The notes: a model not told the origin generated them from the letters alone. A stretch of DNA of 64,000 nt from JAFKFI01 sp963795435 (GCA_963795435.1 CAWCHV010000007.1:1922001-1986000), one strand, 5' to 3'. Positions 23,398 through 32,904 are shown, counted from the first letter of the stretch. A program made the numbers and translations.

Positions 23398-26300
23398 GCC
23401 GCGGCGACACGGCGCGCAAGCGGGCTTGCTCGTGCCGCAGCAAGGGCTCGTAGATTGGCGTGCCGGACTCGCGGACGAGCCTTTCGGCACGGCGCAGGAG
23501 GGCCACGTGAGCCCCGTGATCGGCGGCATCGGGGCAGGAGATCATCGCCGCCGCGCAGGTGATGGAGGCGCGGCACTCGGGCAGGCGCGTGGTCCGCGCC
23601 GCCGCCACCGCGATGGCTGCGCGCGAGACGGCAATCGCCTGCTCGAACTGGCCCATATGGCGGTGGCACTCGGCGAGACCGGCGAGCATGTCCGGCTCGT
23701 ATTCCAGCGCCACCTTCGCCGTGCGGGCGAATTCCAGCCCCGCGGCGAACTCGACCGCGGCGGCGTCGAAATTGCCCGCGATGGCCTTCGCCGTGCCGCT
23801 GAAGGCCCGGGCGTAGACGTGCAGATAGCCGATGCCGCTCCGCCTCGCGATCGCCGCCACGTGGGATGCGTGCTCTTCGGCCAGCGCCGCGTCCCCCCTG
23901 CACCAGGCCAGCTCGACATAGCCGAAATGCGGAATGAACTGGATCGCCGGGTCGACCAGATCCGGCTCGATCCGCAGCATCTCGTCCATCTGCCGTCGCG
24001 CCTCGGCGAACCGGCCGAGCCGGACCAGGATGCGCCCGCGCAGGCTACGCACCCAGTGCCCCAGGTTGAAGCCGACGAATTGGTGGTCCGACGGCGCGAT
24101 GCGCGAGGCGTGCGCGAGCGCATGGTCGCTCGCCGCAAGCGCATTCTCCAGCAGGCCCGCCATGTTGCAGGCATGGCTCAGCACGGCATTGAGCGTGGCG
24201 ACGCGGCCGACATCGATCCCCTCGGGATCCAGCGCCAGTGCCTCGTGCAGCCGCGCGATATAGGCATCGGCCGGACCGCCGCTCGCGACGGTAATCCGCC
24301 CGTCGGTGGCGAGCAGCAGTTGGACCATGCTCGGGTCCAGTTCGCGCGCCCAGCCGAGCGCCTCCTCGACGAAACCCCTCGCCTCCTCGGCGGGCATCCC
24401 CTCGCGCCAGCCCAGCATGGCGATCTGGCCGCTGGCCATCGCCCGCAGCGGATCGCTGGCCGGCGACCTCTCCATCCTCCGCAGGAGGACGCGCACCTGG
24501 TGCCAATGCTTGATCGCCTGCGAGGGGTCCGTCGTGCCGACCCAACGCGCGGCGCGGACGGCCTGGCTCGCGGCTTCCGCAAGGCGCCCGGCGGCCTCGT
24601 AGTGATGCGCGAGAAGGCCGGCGAACTCGTCGGTCCGGTCGCCGTAGAACGCCTCGATCGCCTGCGCGACCTCGGCATGGAGCGCGCTTCGCCTGGCCCG
24701 GAGCTGTGTCGCGTAGGCGACTTCCTGGGTCAGCGGATGAACGAAGGCGAACCCTTGGCCGCCCGAGCCGGGCTGTTCGTGGAGCAGCCCGGCGTCGCAC
24801 AACACGCCGAGCGAGGTTTCGTTATCGCCCATCCACGCCCCGGCAACCTGCTCAAGCACCGCCAGCGGGAATTCCTTGCCGATGATGGCGCCGATCTGGA
24901 GCAGCGTCTTGTGCGGTTCGCCCAGCCGGTCGATGCGCGCGCCGAGCACTGCCTCGACGGTGGGCGGAAGGATCTCCTCGCCGTGCCTGTCGCCCGGAAC
25001 GTAGGAACCCTGCTCGCCGGAAATGACGTCCTTCTCCGCAAGCGAGCGGACCAGCTCCTCGGCGAAGAACGGGTTTCCGGCACTCCGCCGCGCCACGCCG
25101 CGACGGATCTCGCGCAGCCGAGGATGCCCGCCGATCAGCTCCTCCAGGATCGCATCGGTGTCGGCGGGGCTGAGATCGGGAAGCGGCAGCTCCCTGAAGT
25201 GCGGGCGCCGCATCCACCCGGCGGAGTAGCCCGGCCGATAGTTCACGACCAGCATCATCCTGGTGCCGGCGGCGGCATCGACCAGCGCCGTGATGAACTC
25301 GTTGCTCGCCTCGTCCAGCCAGTGCAGATCCTCGATGATCAGCACGGAGGCTGCGGCACCTTGGGCGAGGACGATGCGGCGCAGGATGTCGAGCAGCCGG
25401 GCGTGCCGCGCCTTCGGGTCGAGCCGCGGCGACGGATCGGCCTGGTCCGGAACGCCGAGGAACTCCTGGAAGATCGGCAGGTCCGCCGCGAAACCCGGAT
25501 CGAGCGCCAGCAGGCGGTGCGCGATCCGCCTTCGGGCGATCGCGTCCGTGTCCCCCGGAAGGATCTGAAACCACGCGCGCAGGAACTGCAGCACGGGGCG
25601 AAACGGCGTCGCGTGACCATAGATCAGGGCCCGGGCTTCCAACACGGGAAGCAACTGGGCGCGACACCATCGGGCGAATTCGTAGCAGAGCCGGCTCTTG
25701 CCCGCGCCCGGCATGGCGGAGATCCCCACCACCATGGCGTTGCCGCCGGCCGCCTCGCGCATCGCTCCGCGCAGGATCGCCAGCTCGGGCTCGCGTCCGC
25801 GAAACGAGGTCAGGTCCTGGCCGCGGAACAGCGGCGCGGCGGTCGCGGCCCGCAGACCGAGCAAGGCATAGACTTCGATCGGGTCCCGAAAGCCCTTCAC
25901 CAGATGCGGCCCGAGCGGGCGCACCTGGCAATACGGCCGCACCAGCCGACAGCAATCCTCGGTTATCCAGATGCCGCCGGGCGTGGCGAGCTGCTGCAGA
26001 TGGCTCGCAAGGTGGACCGTGAGCCCGTGGGCTTCCTGTTCCCTGACCTGATCCAGCTTGAGCACGCCCGATACGACTTCGCCGGAGTGCAATCCCACCC
26101 GTATCGCGATCTGGCCTTCGGGCCGAAACGCCTCCTGCATGGCGAGCGCCGCCTGGCAGGCCAGCAAGGCGTGGCCCTCGCGGGCGCTGGGCGCGCCGAA
26201 GATCGCCATGATCCCGTCTCCGAGCGTGCGGATCACGCTGCCGAAATGGCGCTCCACGGCGGCGCACATCGCGGTGACGGCGGGCCGTAGGCGGTCCATC

Positions 26301-26605
26301 GCCTGCTCCGGGTCGAGGCCGGCGATCAGCCCCGTCGAGCCGACGATGTCCGCGAACAGCACGGTCGCCTGCTTGCGCTCGCCGAGCGCCGAAATCGCCG
26401 GCGGTCCCTCGGGGCCGTGGGTGGTCGCCCCCGGACGCAGGGCGGCGCCGCAATTGGCGCAGAACCGGGCGGTGGCGGCGTGAGAGTGTCCGCACTGGCG
26501 GCATAAGCGCGCCAGCGACGCGCCGCATCCCGCGCAAACCACGCTGTCGTCGGAGGTCACCGCGTCGCATACCCGGCAGCGCATGTCAGTCCGCAAACCC
26601 TTCAT
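23375..26605 (-). CDS. Cyclase-homology/AAA ATPase/TPR regulator, 1076 residues
   Basis: Domain order: two CxxC zinc-ribbon pairs (residues 10-52), a class III nucleotidyl-cyclase homology domain (metal Asp in ATVLFADIVGST, D86; second Asp in RTLGDGIMAIFGAP, D130), then an AAA-type ATPase opening FRGREPEL with P-loop GISAMPGAGKSRL and Walker B LIIEDLHWLDEASNEF. The C-terminal half is a long helical TPR-like array. In the cyclase domain the transition-state Asn and Arg appear as His (TVHLASHLQQLA, H198 and H202), so cyclase activity is doubtful. Large proteins of this layout are thought to be signalling ATPases. ATG 26584 (MRCRVCDA) is an alternative start. Confidence 0.85.
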   Translation of the reverse strand: MKGLRTDMRCRVCDAVTSDDSVVCAGCGASLARLCRQCGHSHAATARFCANCGAALRPGATTHGPEGPPAISALGERKQATVLFADIVGSTGLIAGLDPEQAMDRLRPAVTAMCAAVERHFGSVIRTLGDGIMAIFGAPSAREGHALLACQAALAMQEAFRPEGQIAIRVGLHSGEVVSGVLKLDQVREQEAHGLTVHLASHLQQLATPGGIWITEDCCRLVRPYCQVRPLGPHLVKGFRDPIEVYALLGLRAATAAPLFRGQDLTSFRGREPELAILRGAMREAAGGNAMVVGISAMPGAGKSRLCYEFARWCRAQLLPVLEARALIYGHATPFRPVLQFLRAWFQILPGDTDAIARRRIAHRLLALDPGFAADLPIFQEFLGVPDQADPSPRLDPKARHARLLDILRRIVLAQGAAASVLIIEDLHWLDEASNEFITALVDAAAGTRMMLVVNYRPGYSAGWMRRPHFRELPLPDLSPADTDAILEELIGGHPRLREIRRGVARRSAGNPFFAEELVRSLAEKDVISGEQGSYVPGDRHGEEILPPTVEAVLGARIDRLGEPHKTLLQIGAIIGKEFPLAVLEQVAGAWMGDNETSLGVLCDAGLLHEQPGSGGQGFAFVHPLTQEVAYATQLRARRSALHAEVAQAIEAFYGDRTDEFAGLLAHHYEAAGRLAEAASQAVRAARWVGTTDPSQAIKHWHQVRVLLRRMERSPASDPLRAMASGQIAMLGWREGMPAEEARGFVEEALGWARELDPSMVQLLLATDGRITVASGGPADAYIARLHEALALDPEGIDVGRVATLNAVLSHACNMAGLLENALAASDHALAHASRIAPSDHQFVGFNLGHWVRSLRGRILVRLGRFAEARRQMDEMLRIEPDLVDPAIQFIPHFGYVELAWCRGDAALAEEHASHVAAIARRSGIGYLHVYARAFSGTAKAIAGNFDAAAVEFAAGLEFARTAKVALEYEPDMLAGLAECHRHMGQFEQAIAVSRAAIAVAAARTTRLPECRASITCAAAMISCPDAADHGAHVALLRRAERLVRESGTPIYEPLLRHEQARLRAVSPRLSCAPEA

Positions 26606-26669
26606 CGCCGCGAGACACCTGTTTCCCCGCCCTGCGTCAGGGTCCGCATGGTGGATCAGATTGCCTTAA

Positions 26670-27710
26670 TCACGTGTGAGGCGCCACACACGCGGCGGCG
26701 CCTTCCCGGCCCTGGAACGCCGGCATCACCTCGCGCGCGAACCGGCGCAGGTTCTCGCGCGAGGTGCCGCCACCGTTGAGCAGCAGGTACTCGACCCCCA
26801 TGCCGCGCAGCGTCTCGAGCTTGCGGGCGATCTCGTCCGGGCTGCCGTAGAGCGCGCTCTCCTCGCTCGCCTCCCTGGTGTCGGAATAGGCCATGATGCT
26901 CGCCGTGTTGGTGCCGTCGGGACGCTGCGAGATGCTGGCGAGGCGGCGCTGCCCGGCCAGCCGGCGGTCGAGCGCTGCCGCCTTCTCGGCGGCGTCATGC
27001 GCGACGAAGAAGGCGCGGGCGACGCCGACCCCGCAGGGATCGAAGCGGCGGCCGCGCGCCTCGGTTTCGGCGCGGAACAGCGCGACCCGCTCGCCCACCT
27101 CGGCGAGCGAGCAGAACTGGTCGATCAGCAGGTTGTGCCCGCGTGCCGCGACGCGGCGGATCGAGGCGGGGTGGCCGGCGCCCTGCCAAAACGGCGGATG
27201 CGGACGCTGCACGGCGGGCGGCTCGACGACGATGTTCTCGAATTGCCAGAACCGGCCGCGATGGCTGAACGGCGTGTCCGAGGTCCACGCCTGGGTGATG
27301 ACGTCGATCGATTCCTCGAACCGCGCCTCGGCCTGCTCCATCGGGATGCAGAAGCCGGCGAACTCGTTGTAGCGGTAGCCCTTGCCGACGCCGAAATCGA
27401 GCCGGCCGCCGGACAGCAGGTCGAGCGTCGCCGCCTGCTCGGCGAGCAGCACCGGGTTGTGCCACGGCAGCACCAGGACGGCCGTGCCGAGCCGGATCGT
27501 GCTGGTGCGGGCGCCGATCCAGGTCAGCAGGTTGAGGCTCGCCGAGACCTGGCCAAACCCGGTGAAATGGTGCTCGACGATGAAGCCGCCGTGAAAGCCG
27601 AGCGCCTCGGCCTCGACCACGTACTCGATGTAGTCGCGGAAGCCGGCGGCGCTGTCCACGTCCGGCCCGCCCCGTTGCGCCTGCGCCGCGCCGAACAACC
27701 CGAACCGCAT
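26670..27710 (-). CDS. LLM class flavin-dependent oxidoreductase (bacterial luciferase-like)
   Basis: A 346-residue luciferase-like monooxygenase. It opens MRFGLFGAAQAQRGG and has the family strands FHGGFIVEHHFTGFGQVSAS, RLGTAVLVLPWHNPVLLAEQ and GGRLDFGVGKGYRYNEFAGF, with a C-terminal YGSPDEIARKLETL segment. These FMN- or F420-dependent enzymes oxidise small organics; the substrate is unknown. The ATG at 27710 is chosen because GAGGAGG lies 6 bases upstream; a GTG at 27725 is also in frame. It follows the MFS gene by 27 bases, suggesting uptake-plus-oxidation of one compound. Confidence 0.87.
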   Translation of the reverse strand: MRFGLFGAAQAQRGGPDVDSAAGFRDYIEYVVEAEALGFHGGFIVEHHFTGFGQVSASLNLLTWIGARTSTIRLGTAVLVLPWHNPVLLAEQAATLDLLSGGRLDFGVGKGYRYNEFAGFCIPMEQAEARFEESIDVITQAWTSDTPFSHRGRFWQFENIVVEPPAVQRPHPPFWQGAGHPASIRRVAARGHNLLIDQFCSLAEVGERVALFRAETEARGRRFDPCGVGVARAFFVAHDAAEKAAALDRRLAGQRRLASISQRPDGTNTASIMAYSDTREASEESALYGSPDEIARKLETLRGMGVEYLLLNGGGTSRENLRRFAREVMPAFQGREGAAACVAPHT

Positions 27711-27737
27711 CGGCCGCCTCCTCACGCCGTCTCCTAT

Positions 27738-28994
27738 TCACGCCGTATCCTCGCCGCGCCCCGACCCGAAGCGCTCCGGCACGGTGAGGTAGACCCATAC
27801 CAGATTCGCGAGCAGCAAGGTCGCGGTGACGAGGAACACCCAGCGCAGGCCGATGGTCGCTCCCACCGCGCCGCCGGTGATCGGGCCCAGCGAGTTGCCG
27901 AGGAAATAGGCCGACGAGGTCATCCCGTAGGTCAGGCCGCGATCCGACGCCGGGGCGAGACGCCCGATTAACGCGTTCGCGGCGGGCAGGATGCCGCCGA
28001 CGAACAGCCCAACGCCGAACCGCTGCGCGACGAACCCCCAGTAGCTGCCCACGAAGGCCTGCGGGGCTGTCAACAGGGCGGCGCCGGCGAGCGAGATGAG
28101 CAGCACGCGGCGATAGCCGATGGTATCGCTGCGGCGGCCTAGCACCGGCACGGCGAGCACGCCGGCGAGCCCGGTCGCCGAGAAGGCGAGGCCGCCGAGG
28201 GTCGCGAGATTGGGTAACGGCCCGACCAGCTCCTGCACGAAGAGCGTGACGATCGGCTGGATCGCCTGCACAGCGAACTGGGTCAGCAGCAGGACCAGCA
28301 CCAGCGCGGCGAGACCCGGCGTGCGCGTCATAGCGCGCATCGAGGCCAGGGTGGAGACGTCGCGGCGCTTCTCGCTCGGCTTGGTGAACCGTTCGGGGAC
28401 CAGCCACCAGCACAGCGCGAAGGCGACCAGCGAGACCGATCCGGCGACGAAGAACGGGGTGCGATAGCTGCCGGTGAGGTCCGCGATCGAGCCGCCGAGC
28501 ACCGGGCCGACCAGGGAGCCGACCAACTGGCCCGTGCTCAGCAAGCCAAGCGCGTAGCCGAGCCGGCGCTCCGGCACCTGGCTCGCCACCAGCACCACGG
28601 AGGCCGAGGTGAACCCGGCGAACGCGCCCATCAGCGCGCGCAAGCCCAACAGGTGCCAGACCGATTGCGACAGGCCCATCAGCAGGGTGCAGACGGCGAT
28701 GGCGAAGCTCGATCGCAGCACCATGAGCTTTCGTCCGTAACGGTCCGCCATGCGTCCCCAGAACGGCGAGGTAAACACCGCGACGAACGAGGTCATGGAC
28801 GCCAGCAAGCCGGCCCAGAGATCGACCGCGCTCGCCGAGCCCACGCCGAGGTCGGGCAGGAACAGCGGCAGCACCGGGGCGAGAAAGGTGAAGGAGATGC
28901 TCATGATGAGCTGCACCGCCACCATCGTCGCGAGCGTCAGCCGCCATTGCGGCGAGCCTTCCTGCCCGGACGTTTGCTGACTGCTGTCCGCCAT
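27738..28994 (-). CDS. MFS transporter (multidrug/sugar efflux type)
   Basis: A 418-residue major facilitator with about 12 hydrophobic segments. The motif A region GRMADRYGRKLMVLRSSFAI lies between helices 2 and 3 and a second copy is GRRSDTIGYRRVLLIS. The central loop is basic (ERFTKPSEKRRDVS). It resembles drug:H+ antiporters more than importers, but direction cannot be set from sequence. It is upstream of, and cotranscribed with, the LLM oxidoreductase gene and divergent from the alpha/beta hydrolase gene. Confidence 0.9.
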   Translation of the reverse strand: MADSSQQTSGQEGSPQWRLTLATMVAVQLIMSISFTFLAPVLPLFLPDLGVGSASAVDLWAGLLASMTSFVAVFTSPFWGRMADRYGRKLMVLRSSFAIAVCTLLMGLSQSVWHLLGLRALMGAFAGFTSASVVLVASQVPERRLGYALGLLSTGQLVGSLVGPVLGGSIADLTGSYRTPFFVAGSVSLVAFALCWWLVPERFTKPSEKRRDVSTLASMRAMTRTPGLAALVLVLLLTQFAVQAIQPIVTLFVQELVGPLPNLATLGGLAFSATGLAGVLAVPVLGRRSDTIGYRRVLLISLAGAALLTAPQAFVGSYWGFVAQRFGVGLFVGGILPAANALIGRLAPASDRGLTYGMTSSAYFLGNSLGPITGGAVGATIGLRWVFLVTATLLLANLVWVYLTVPERFGSGRGEDTA

Positions 28995-29124
28995 CTGGCT
29001 TCCGCCGCTGCCTTGCCGCAGGTTCGGCCGGGTTCTTCCGGCTGTAAAGAACGGGAGCGCGGGTCCGCCCTGCTGGCCCGCGATTGCCGCCGCTGGCAGA
29101 GTGGCCGACCGCAGGGGAACGCCG

Positions 29125-29979
29125 ATGAACGGAATCGCGCATCGCTACGCCACGCTGTCGCAGGTAAAAATGCACTACGTGGAGGCTGGCTCCGGCGCGC
29201 CGCTGGTGCTGCTGCACGGCTATCCCGAGACCTGGTACGAATGGCGCCACGTGATCCCGCTGCTCGCGCCGAAATTCCGGGTCATCGCGCCCGATCTGCG
29301 CGGCCTCGGCGACACCTCGCGCCCGGCGCACGGCTACGACAAGCGCAGCGTGGCGGGCGACGTGCGCGAGCTGCTGCGCGACCATCTCGCGCTCGATGCC
29401 ATCGGCCTGGTCGGCCACGACTGGGGCGGCCCGACCGCCTATGCGCTGACGCGGCTCGATCCAGCGCTGGTTACAAGACTTGCGATCATCGACGTGGTGA
29501 TCCCCGGCGACGGGCGGCCCGGCGGCATCGCGCAGGGCGGGGCGCGCTGGCATCACGGCTTTCACCGCACGCCCCATCTGCCGGAGGCGCTGACCGCCGG
29601 GCGCGAGGCGGTCTATCTTTCGTATTTCTACGACGAATACGTCTCGGTGGCGGGCGCGATCACCTCCGCCGACATTGCCGAGTATGCGCGCACCTATTCC
29701 ATGCCCGGCGCGATGCGCTGCGGTTTCGAGTACTATCGCGCGACGGACGAGGACGCGCGGGTCAACGCCGAGGAACTGGCGCGCATCGGCAAGCTGCCCA
29801 TCCCGGTGCTCGGCATCGCCGGCGGCGCGGGGCGCGGGCGCGGCGCCGAGCTGGAGGAATCGCTCCGTCGCGTCGCCGACGATCCGCGCTGCCACGTCCT
29901 GCCGGGCGTCGGCCACATGGTTCCCGAGGAGGCGTCGGAGCAGGTCGCGGCGCTTTTGGGTGCATTCTTCGCACCCTGA
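29125..29979 (+). CDS. Alpha/beta hydrolase (epoxide hydrolase/haloalkane dehalogenase-like)
   Basis: A 284-residue alpha/beta hydrolase. The oxyanion motif is LLHGYPETWYEWRHV, the nucleophile elbow is VGHDWGGPTAY (Asp nucleophile, as in epoxide hydrolases and haloalkane dehalogenases), and the catalytic His is in LPGVGHMVPEEA. The lid region contains YLSYFYDEY with tyrosines typical of epoxide hydrolases. The ATG at 29125 has AGGGGAA upstream. It is divergent from the MFS gene by about 130 bases, so the shared region probably carries both promoters. The substrate is unknown. Confidence 0.9.
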   Translation: MNGIAHRYATLSQVKMHYVEAGSGAPLVLLHGYPETWYEWRHVIPLLAPKFRVIAPDLRGLGDTSRPAHGYDKRSVAGDVRELLRDHLALDAIGLVGHDWGGPTAYALTRLDPALVTRLAIIDVVIPGDGRPGGIAQGGARWHHGFHRTPHLPEALTAGREAVYLSYFYDEYVSVAGAITSADIAEYARTYSMPGAMRCGFEYYRATDEDARVNAEELARIGKLPIPVLGIAGGAGRGRGAELEESLRRVADDPRCHVLPGVGHMVPEEASEQVAALLGAFFAP

Positions 29980-30099
29980 TGGTAGGCCCGCGACAAAGAT
30001 GGCGATGAAGGCCTGGCATGGCCACGGGGGGCCGCCCGATAACCGCCTTTATGGAAAGTCAGGACGCGCGGTCTTTGCCCCAATCATCATCTTTCCCGC

Positions 30100-30363
30100 T
30101 CACGCCTCTATCCGACCGTGACACCTCTTGAACCTCAGCCCACTGCCGCAAAAGCAAGGCGCGTTTCGGGGTATTCGGCCGCCGCCGCCGCGTATCATAC
30201 CGGGGCCGAGCGTTCGCATGGTGCCACCCTGACCAACCTTTATTCCGGTTTCGTCGAGGTCAATCCCGACCAACCAGCCATCCGAACTCACAACTTGCCG
30301 CGCGAAAAATGGACCCATCCGGAGTGGTCGCCTGAAATGCTTTTCCTTCCCAGCAGCTAACAC
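30100..30363 (-). CDS. Small SEC-C motif protein
   Basis: An 87-residue protein starting at GTG 30363, eight bases after the HNH stop, with AAGGGG as ribosome site. Its C-terminus is a SEC-C zinc motif (GRIPRNAPCFCGSGLRFKRC then HG), the C-x-C-x8-C-H metal site also found at the end of SecA. The N-terminal part is unrecognised. SEC-C domains occur in many stand-alone proteins of mobile and defence contexts, probably as protein- or nucleic-acid-binding modules. It is the third gene of the recombinase-HNH-SEC-C run. Base composition here is visibly more A/T-rich than the core genes around it. Confidence 0.68.
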   Translation of the reverse strand: MLAAGKEKHFRRPLRMGPFFARQVVSSDGWLVGIDLDETGIKVGQGGTMRTLGPGMIRGGGGRIPRNAPCFCGSGLRFKRCHGRIEA

Positions 30364-30910
30364 TCATCCCCTTATGAAATCATCTCCATCCGTTCGATCA
30401 CAAGTCTGCTGGGAGGTTCTGATCGCAGGATTAGCGAAAAACATCCCGGGGCTCTCCTTATCGAAATTCGAGGACCGATGATCTCGACGTCCCAGTTATC
30501 TGATGAAGATTGCCACTCATTAGCGACAATATCGAGGATTGGTATCCCGCCAGTATCGAAGAAGTGGGCGTCTAGTCTAAACGGTCCTCCACTCTCTTCG
30601 GGATGAATAATGGAGAAAACATCATCACCGTAGATACGAACAAGCGTCTTGGCATTGCGGGCCAGAATCGTCCCAAGCATTATTTCAGGTGGTTCACGCC
30701 CGAGATCAAATGGGCCAAAAGAGAAACCGCTTTCTTTGCATATGGGGTTTTCTGCCATCCTTTTTATGGTTGCTTTCGACAGCAGCTTCCTAGTGACCCG
30801 GTCGTGACAGGCACCACACAATAAGACGATGCAGTTCGGATCGTGTTTCGTTGCATCTGCGAATTCCGGGTCAACATGCTCGTATTGGTAGATTGCGTTT
30901 CCGCAGTTTA

Positions 30911-32069
30911 TACCAGGACTCTCTGATTAGTACCCATGCGCCCAGTCTCGCAGCCCAAGGGACATGATTCTCCAAGGTTGATCGACGAGTTTGTTCCAGG
31001 CGTCGCAGCAATGGTCGACCAGGTTGTCGTAGCAGGTGAACACTCGGTTGGAGAGCCAGTTGTCGCGCATGAACTCCCACACGTTCTCTTGCGGGTTCAG
31101 CTCTGGGCATTTGGCGGGCAGCGACACGATTGTGAGGTTGTCGGGCACGACGAGCTTCTCGGACGTGTGCCATCCGGCTTGATCGACAAGAAGCGCCGCG
31201 TGCCGTCCGGGCGCGACCTGCGCCGAGATCGCCGCCAGATGCAGGCCCATCGCCTCGGTGTTGCACCAGGGCAGGATCAGGCCGACGCTCTTGCCCTCTT
31301 TGGGGCAGATGGCACCGAAGATGTAGGTCGAGGCCGTGCGCTGGTCGTGTGGGGCGGATGGCCGGGTGCCGCGTTTCGCCCAGCGTCGCGTGATCTTGTT
31401 TTTCTGACCGATGCGCGCTTCATCGCCGAACCAGATCTCTACATCGCCGGGAGCGACGCCCTTCTGGCGCGCGATCGCGTCCAGCTGCGCGGGGAAGCTT
31501 TTTTAAAAGCCTCGATGGCGCCCTCGGCCTGCGCGTGATGACGCGGACGCGCGGACAGCTTGCGATACCCCATCGCGCGCAGCTCGCGGCCGAGCGTCTG
31601 CTTGGCGATGGTGACCTGGAACTCGTCCCAGACCCATTGGCACAGGTCGATGATGCGCCAACGCACCACGCCATAAATCGCGGGGATCGGCCCGCTCTCG
31701 ATCATCTCGGCCAGCGCCGCGCGGTGCCTGTCGTTCAGCCGCGACGGCTGACCGGGCGCCTTGCGATCGACCAGGCCGTCCGGGCCATGGGTGTTGAGCT
31801 TGACCACCCAGTCGCGCACGATCTGCAACGTCACACCGCCGATCCGGGCCGCCTCCGTGCGGCTCGCACCATCGTAGATCGCCGCCAACGCCAGCAATCG
31901 CCGCGCCTGCGGACCGTCCTTGCTCCGGCGGGCAGCGGACCGCAGCTGCGACGCATCAAAATCGGCCCGAAGCGGGATCGGCATGGCGAACTCCTGCGTT
32001 CGCCGTCTTGAATCAGAACGCCGCCGCGTCGGGGAAGCCCCTCGAGTCACAATCTCGAAGCCTTGGTAT
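30911..32069 (-). mobile_element. IS630-family insertion sequence, copy 2
   Basis: The same 1159-bp element as 7813-8971, with the same ends and flanking TA dinucleotides at 30909-30910 and 32070-32071. It differs from copy 1 at 31674 and 31679 (one changes His to Tyr in the transposase). Near-identity shows recent movement within this genome. It interrupts the HNH gene about 100 bases after its start. Confidence 0.94.
30927..31984 (-). CDS. IS630-family transposase (copy 2), two frames
   Basis: Identical in layout to the copy at 7829-8886. The helix-turn-helix frame runs from ATG 31984 to 31439, and the DDE frame is entered by a -1 slip at the A6 run whose last base is 31499. It contains WFGDEARIG, LLVDQAGWHT and NPQENVWEF as the acidic triad. 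The only protein difference from copy 1 is Tyr instead of His in the PAI(Y)GVVRWR segment. It is expected to be functional if the frameshift occurs. Confidence 0.85.
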
Positions 32070-32164
32070 TATGCATCCGAATCCGCAGCGCTGGCGAACC
32101 TCACGCTTGATGGGGTCTGGAATGTCCCGCGATAGGCCGTGCTTATTGATCTTACCGCCGCCGC

Positions 32165-32734
32165 TCATGCACTCAGCCTCGAAATCGTCGCGCGGCCCAC
32201 GTTGTAGCTTTTCGCCAGTTCCTTCAACGTCGCGCCCTCGGCCCGCCGCCGCCGTGCTTCTTTCTGCTGCTGCAGCGTGAGTTTCGGCGGTCGGCCCATG
32301 TGCTGCCCGCGCGCCTTAGCCCGGCTGCGTCCCTCGGCGGTGCGCGTCCTGATAAGATCGCGCTCCACGTCCGCCAGCCCGCCAAGAACGGCAATCATCA
32401 ACCGCCCGGTGCTGGTTCCGGTGTCAGCCCACGGCTCTGCCAGTGACCGGAATTGCGCCTTGGCGTCCACGATCTGCTTGATGATGGCGAACAGGTCGAA
32501 GGTCGAGCGGGCAAGCCGGTCGATGCGCGTTACCGTCACCACGTCGCCGGGGCCGATGGCTTTCAGGAGTTTCAACAGTTCGCGCCGGTCGGCTCGCGCG
32601 CCCGTCACCTTCTCGCGATAGATCTGGCTGCATCCCGCCGCGCGTAGCTGCTCAAGTTGCGTGGCAAGGGTCTGGCCTACGGTGCTGACGCGTGCATAGC
32701 CGAGGCGGCGGTTTTGCGGGTTCTTTTCGGGCAT
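32165..32734 (-). CDS. Serine recombinase (resolvase/invertase family)
   Basis: A 189-residue small serine recombinase. The catalytic-serine region is RLGYARVSTVGQTLATQLEQ, the arginine-rich active-site segments are VVTVTRIDRLARSTFDLFAI and ADVERDLIRTRTAEGRSRAK, and the C-terminal helix-turn-helix is TLKELAKSYNVGRATISRLS. It is full length and apparently intact. Such enzymes resolve cointegrates or invert DNA at short crossover sites; no obvious inverted crossover site was seen next to it. Its stop overlaps the HNH start (ATGA), so the nuclease-like protein was translationally coupled to it. Confidence 0.93.
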   Translation of the reverse strand: MPEKNPQNRRLGYARVSTVGQTLATQLEQLRAAGCSQIYREKVTGARADRRELLKLLKAIGPGDVVTVTRIDRLARSTFDLFAIIKQIVDAKAQFRSLAEPWADTGTSTGRLMIAVLGGLADVERDLIRTRTAEGRSRAKARGQHMGRPPKLTLQQQKEARRRRAEGATLKELAKSYNVGRATISRLSA

Positions 32735-32904
32735 ATCTTGCGGGCCCTGTAACCCGTTGTCGGCTAAGGGTCAACCGGAATGCCCGAAAGTCTTGATTCT
32801 CGTCTCCAGATCGATCGAGCCCCTTGGAGCCCTGCCGAGTTTGACACCTCCGGGACCGCGTGACCAACTCGCGCGACGTACGCAAGGGAGGAGCGCAAGC
32901 GCCG

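Larger units (their letters stand above)
30372..32168 (-). pseudogene. HNH endonuclease-like gene split by IS630 copy 2
   Basis: The 5' part (32168-32070) encodes 33 residues ending RQRCGFGCI. The 3' part (30908-30372) continues NCGNAIYQYEHVDPEF without loss of frame once the 1159-bp IS and one duplicated TA are removed, giving a 211-residue protein. The zinc/HNH core is visible: CGFGCINCG, EHVDPEF, then CIVLLCGACHDRVTRKLLSK. The C-terminal 120 residues are a beta-rich unrecognised domain (VRIYGDDVFSIIHPEESGG, DNWDVEIIGPRISIRRAPGC). The ATG overlaps the recombinase stop (ATGA). As it stands no complete nuclease can be made. Confidence 0.85.
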
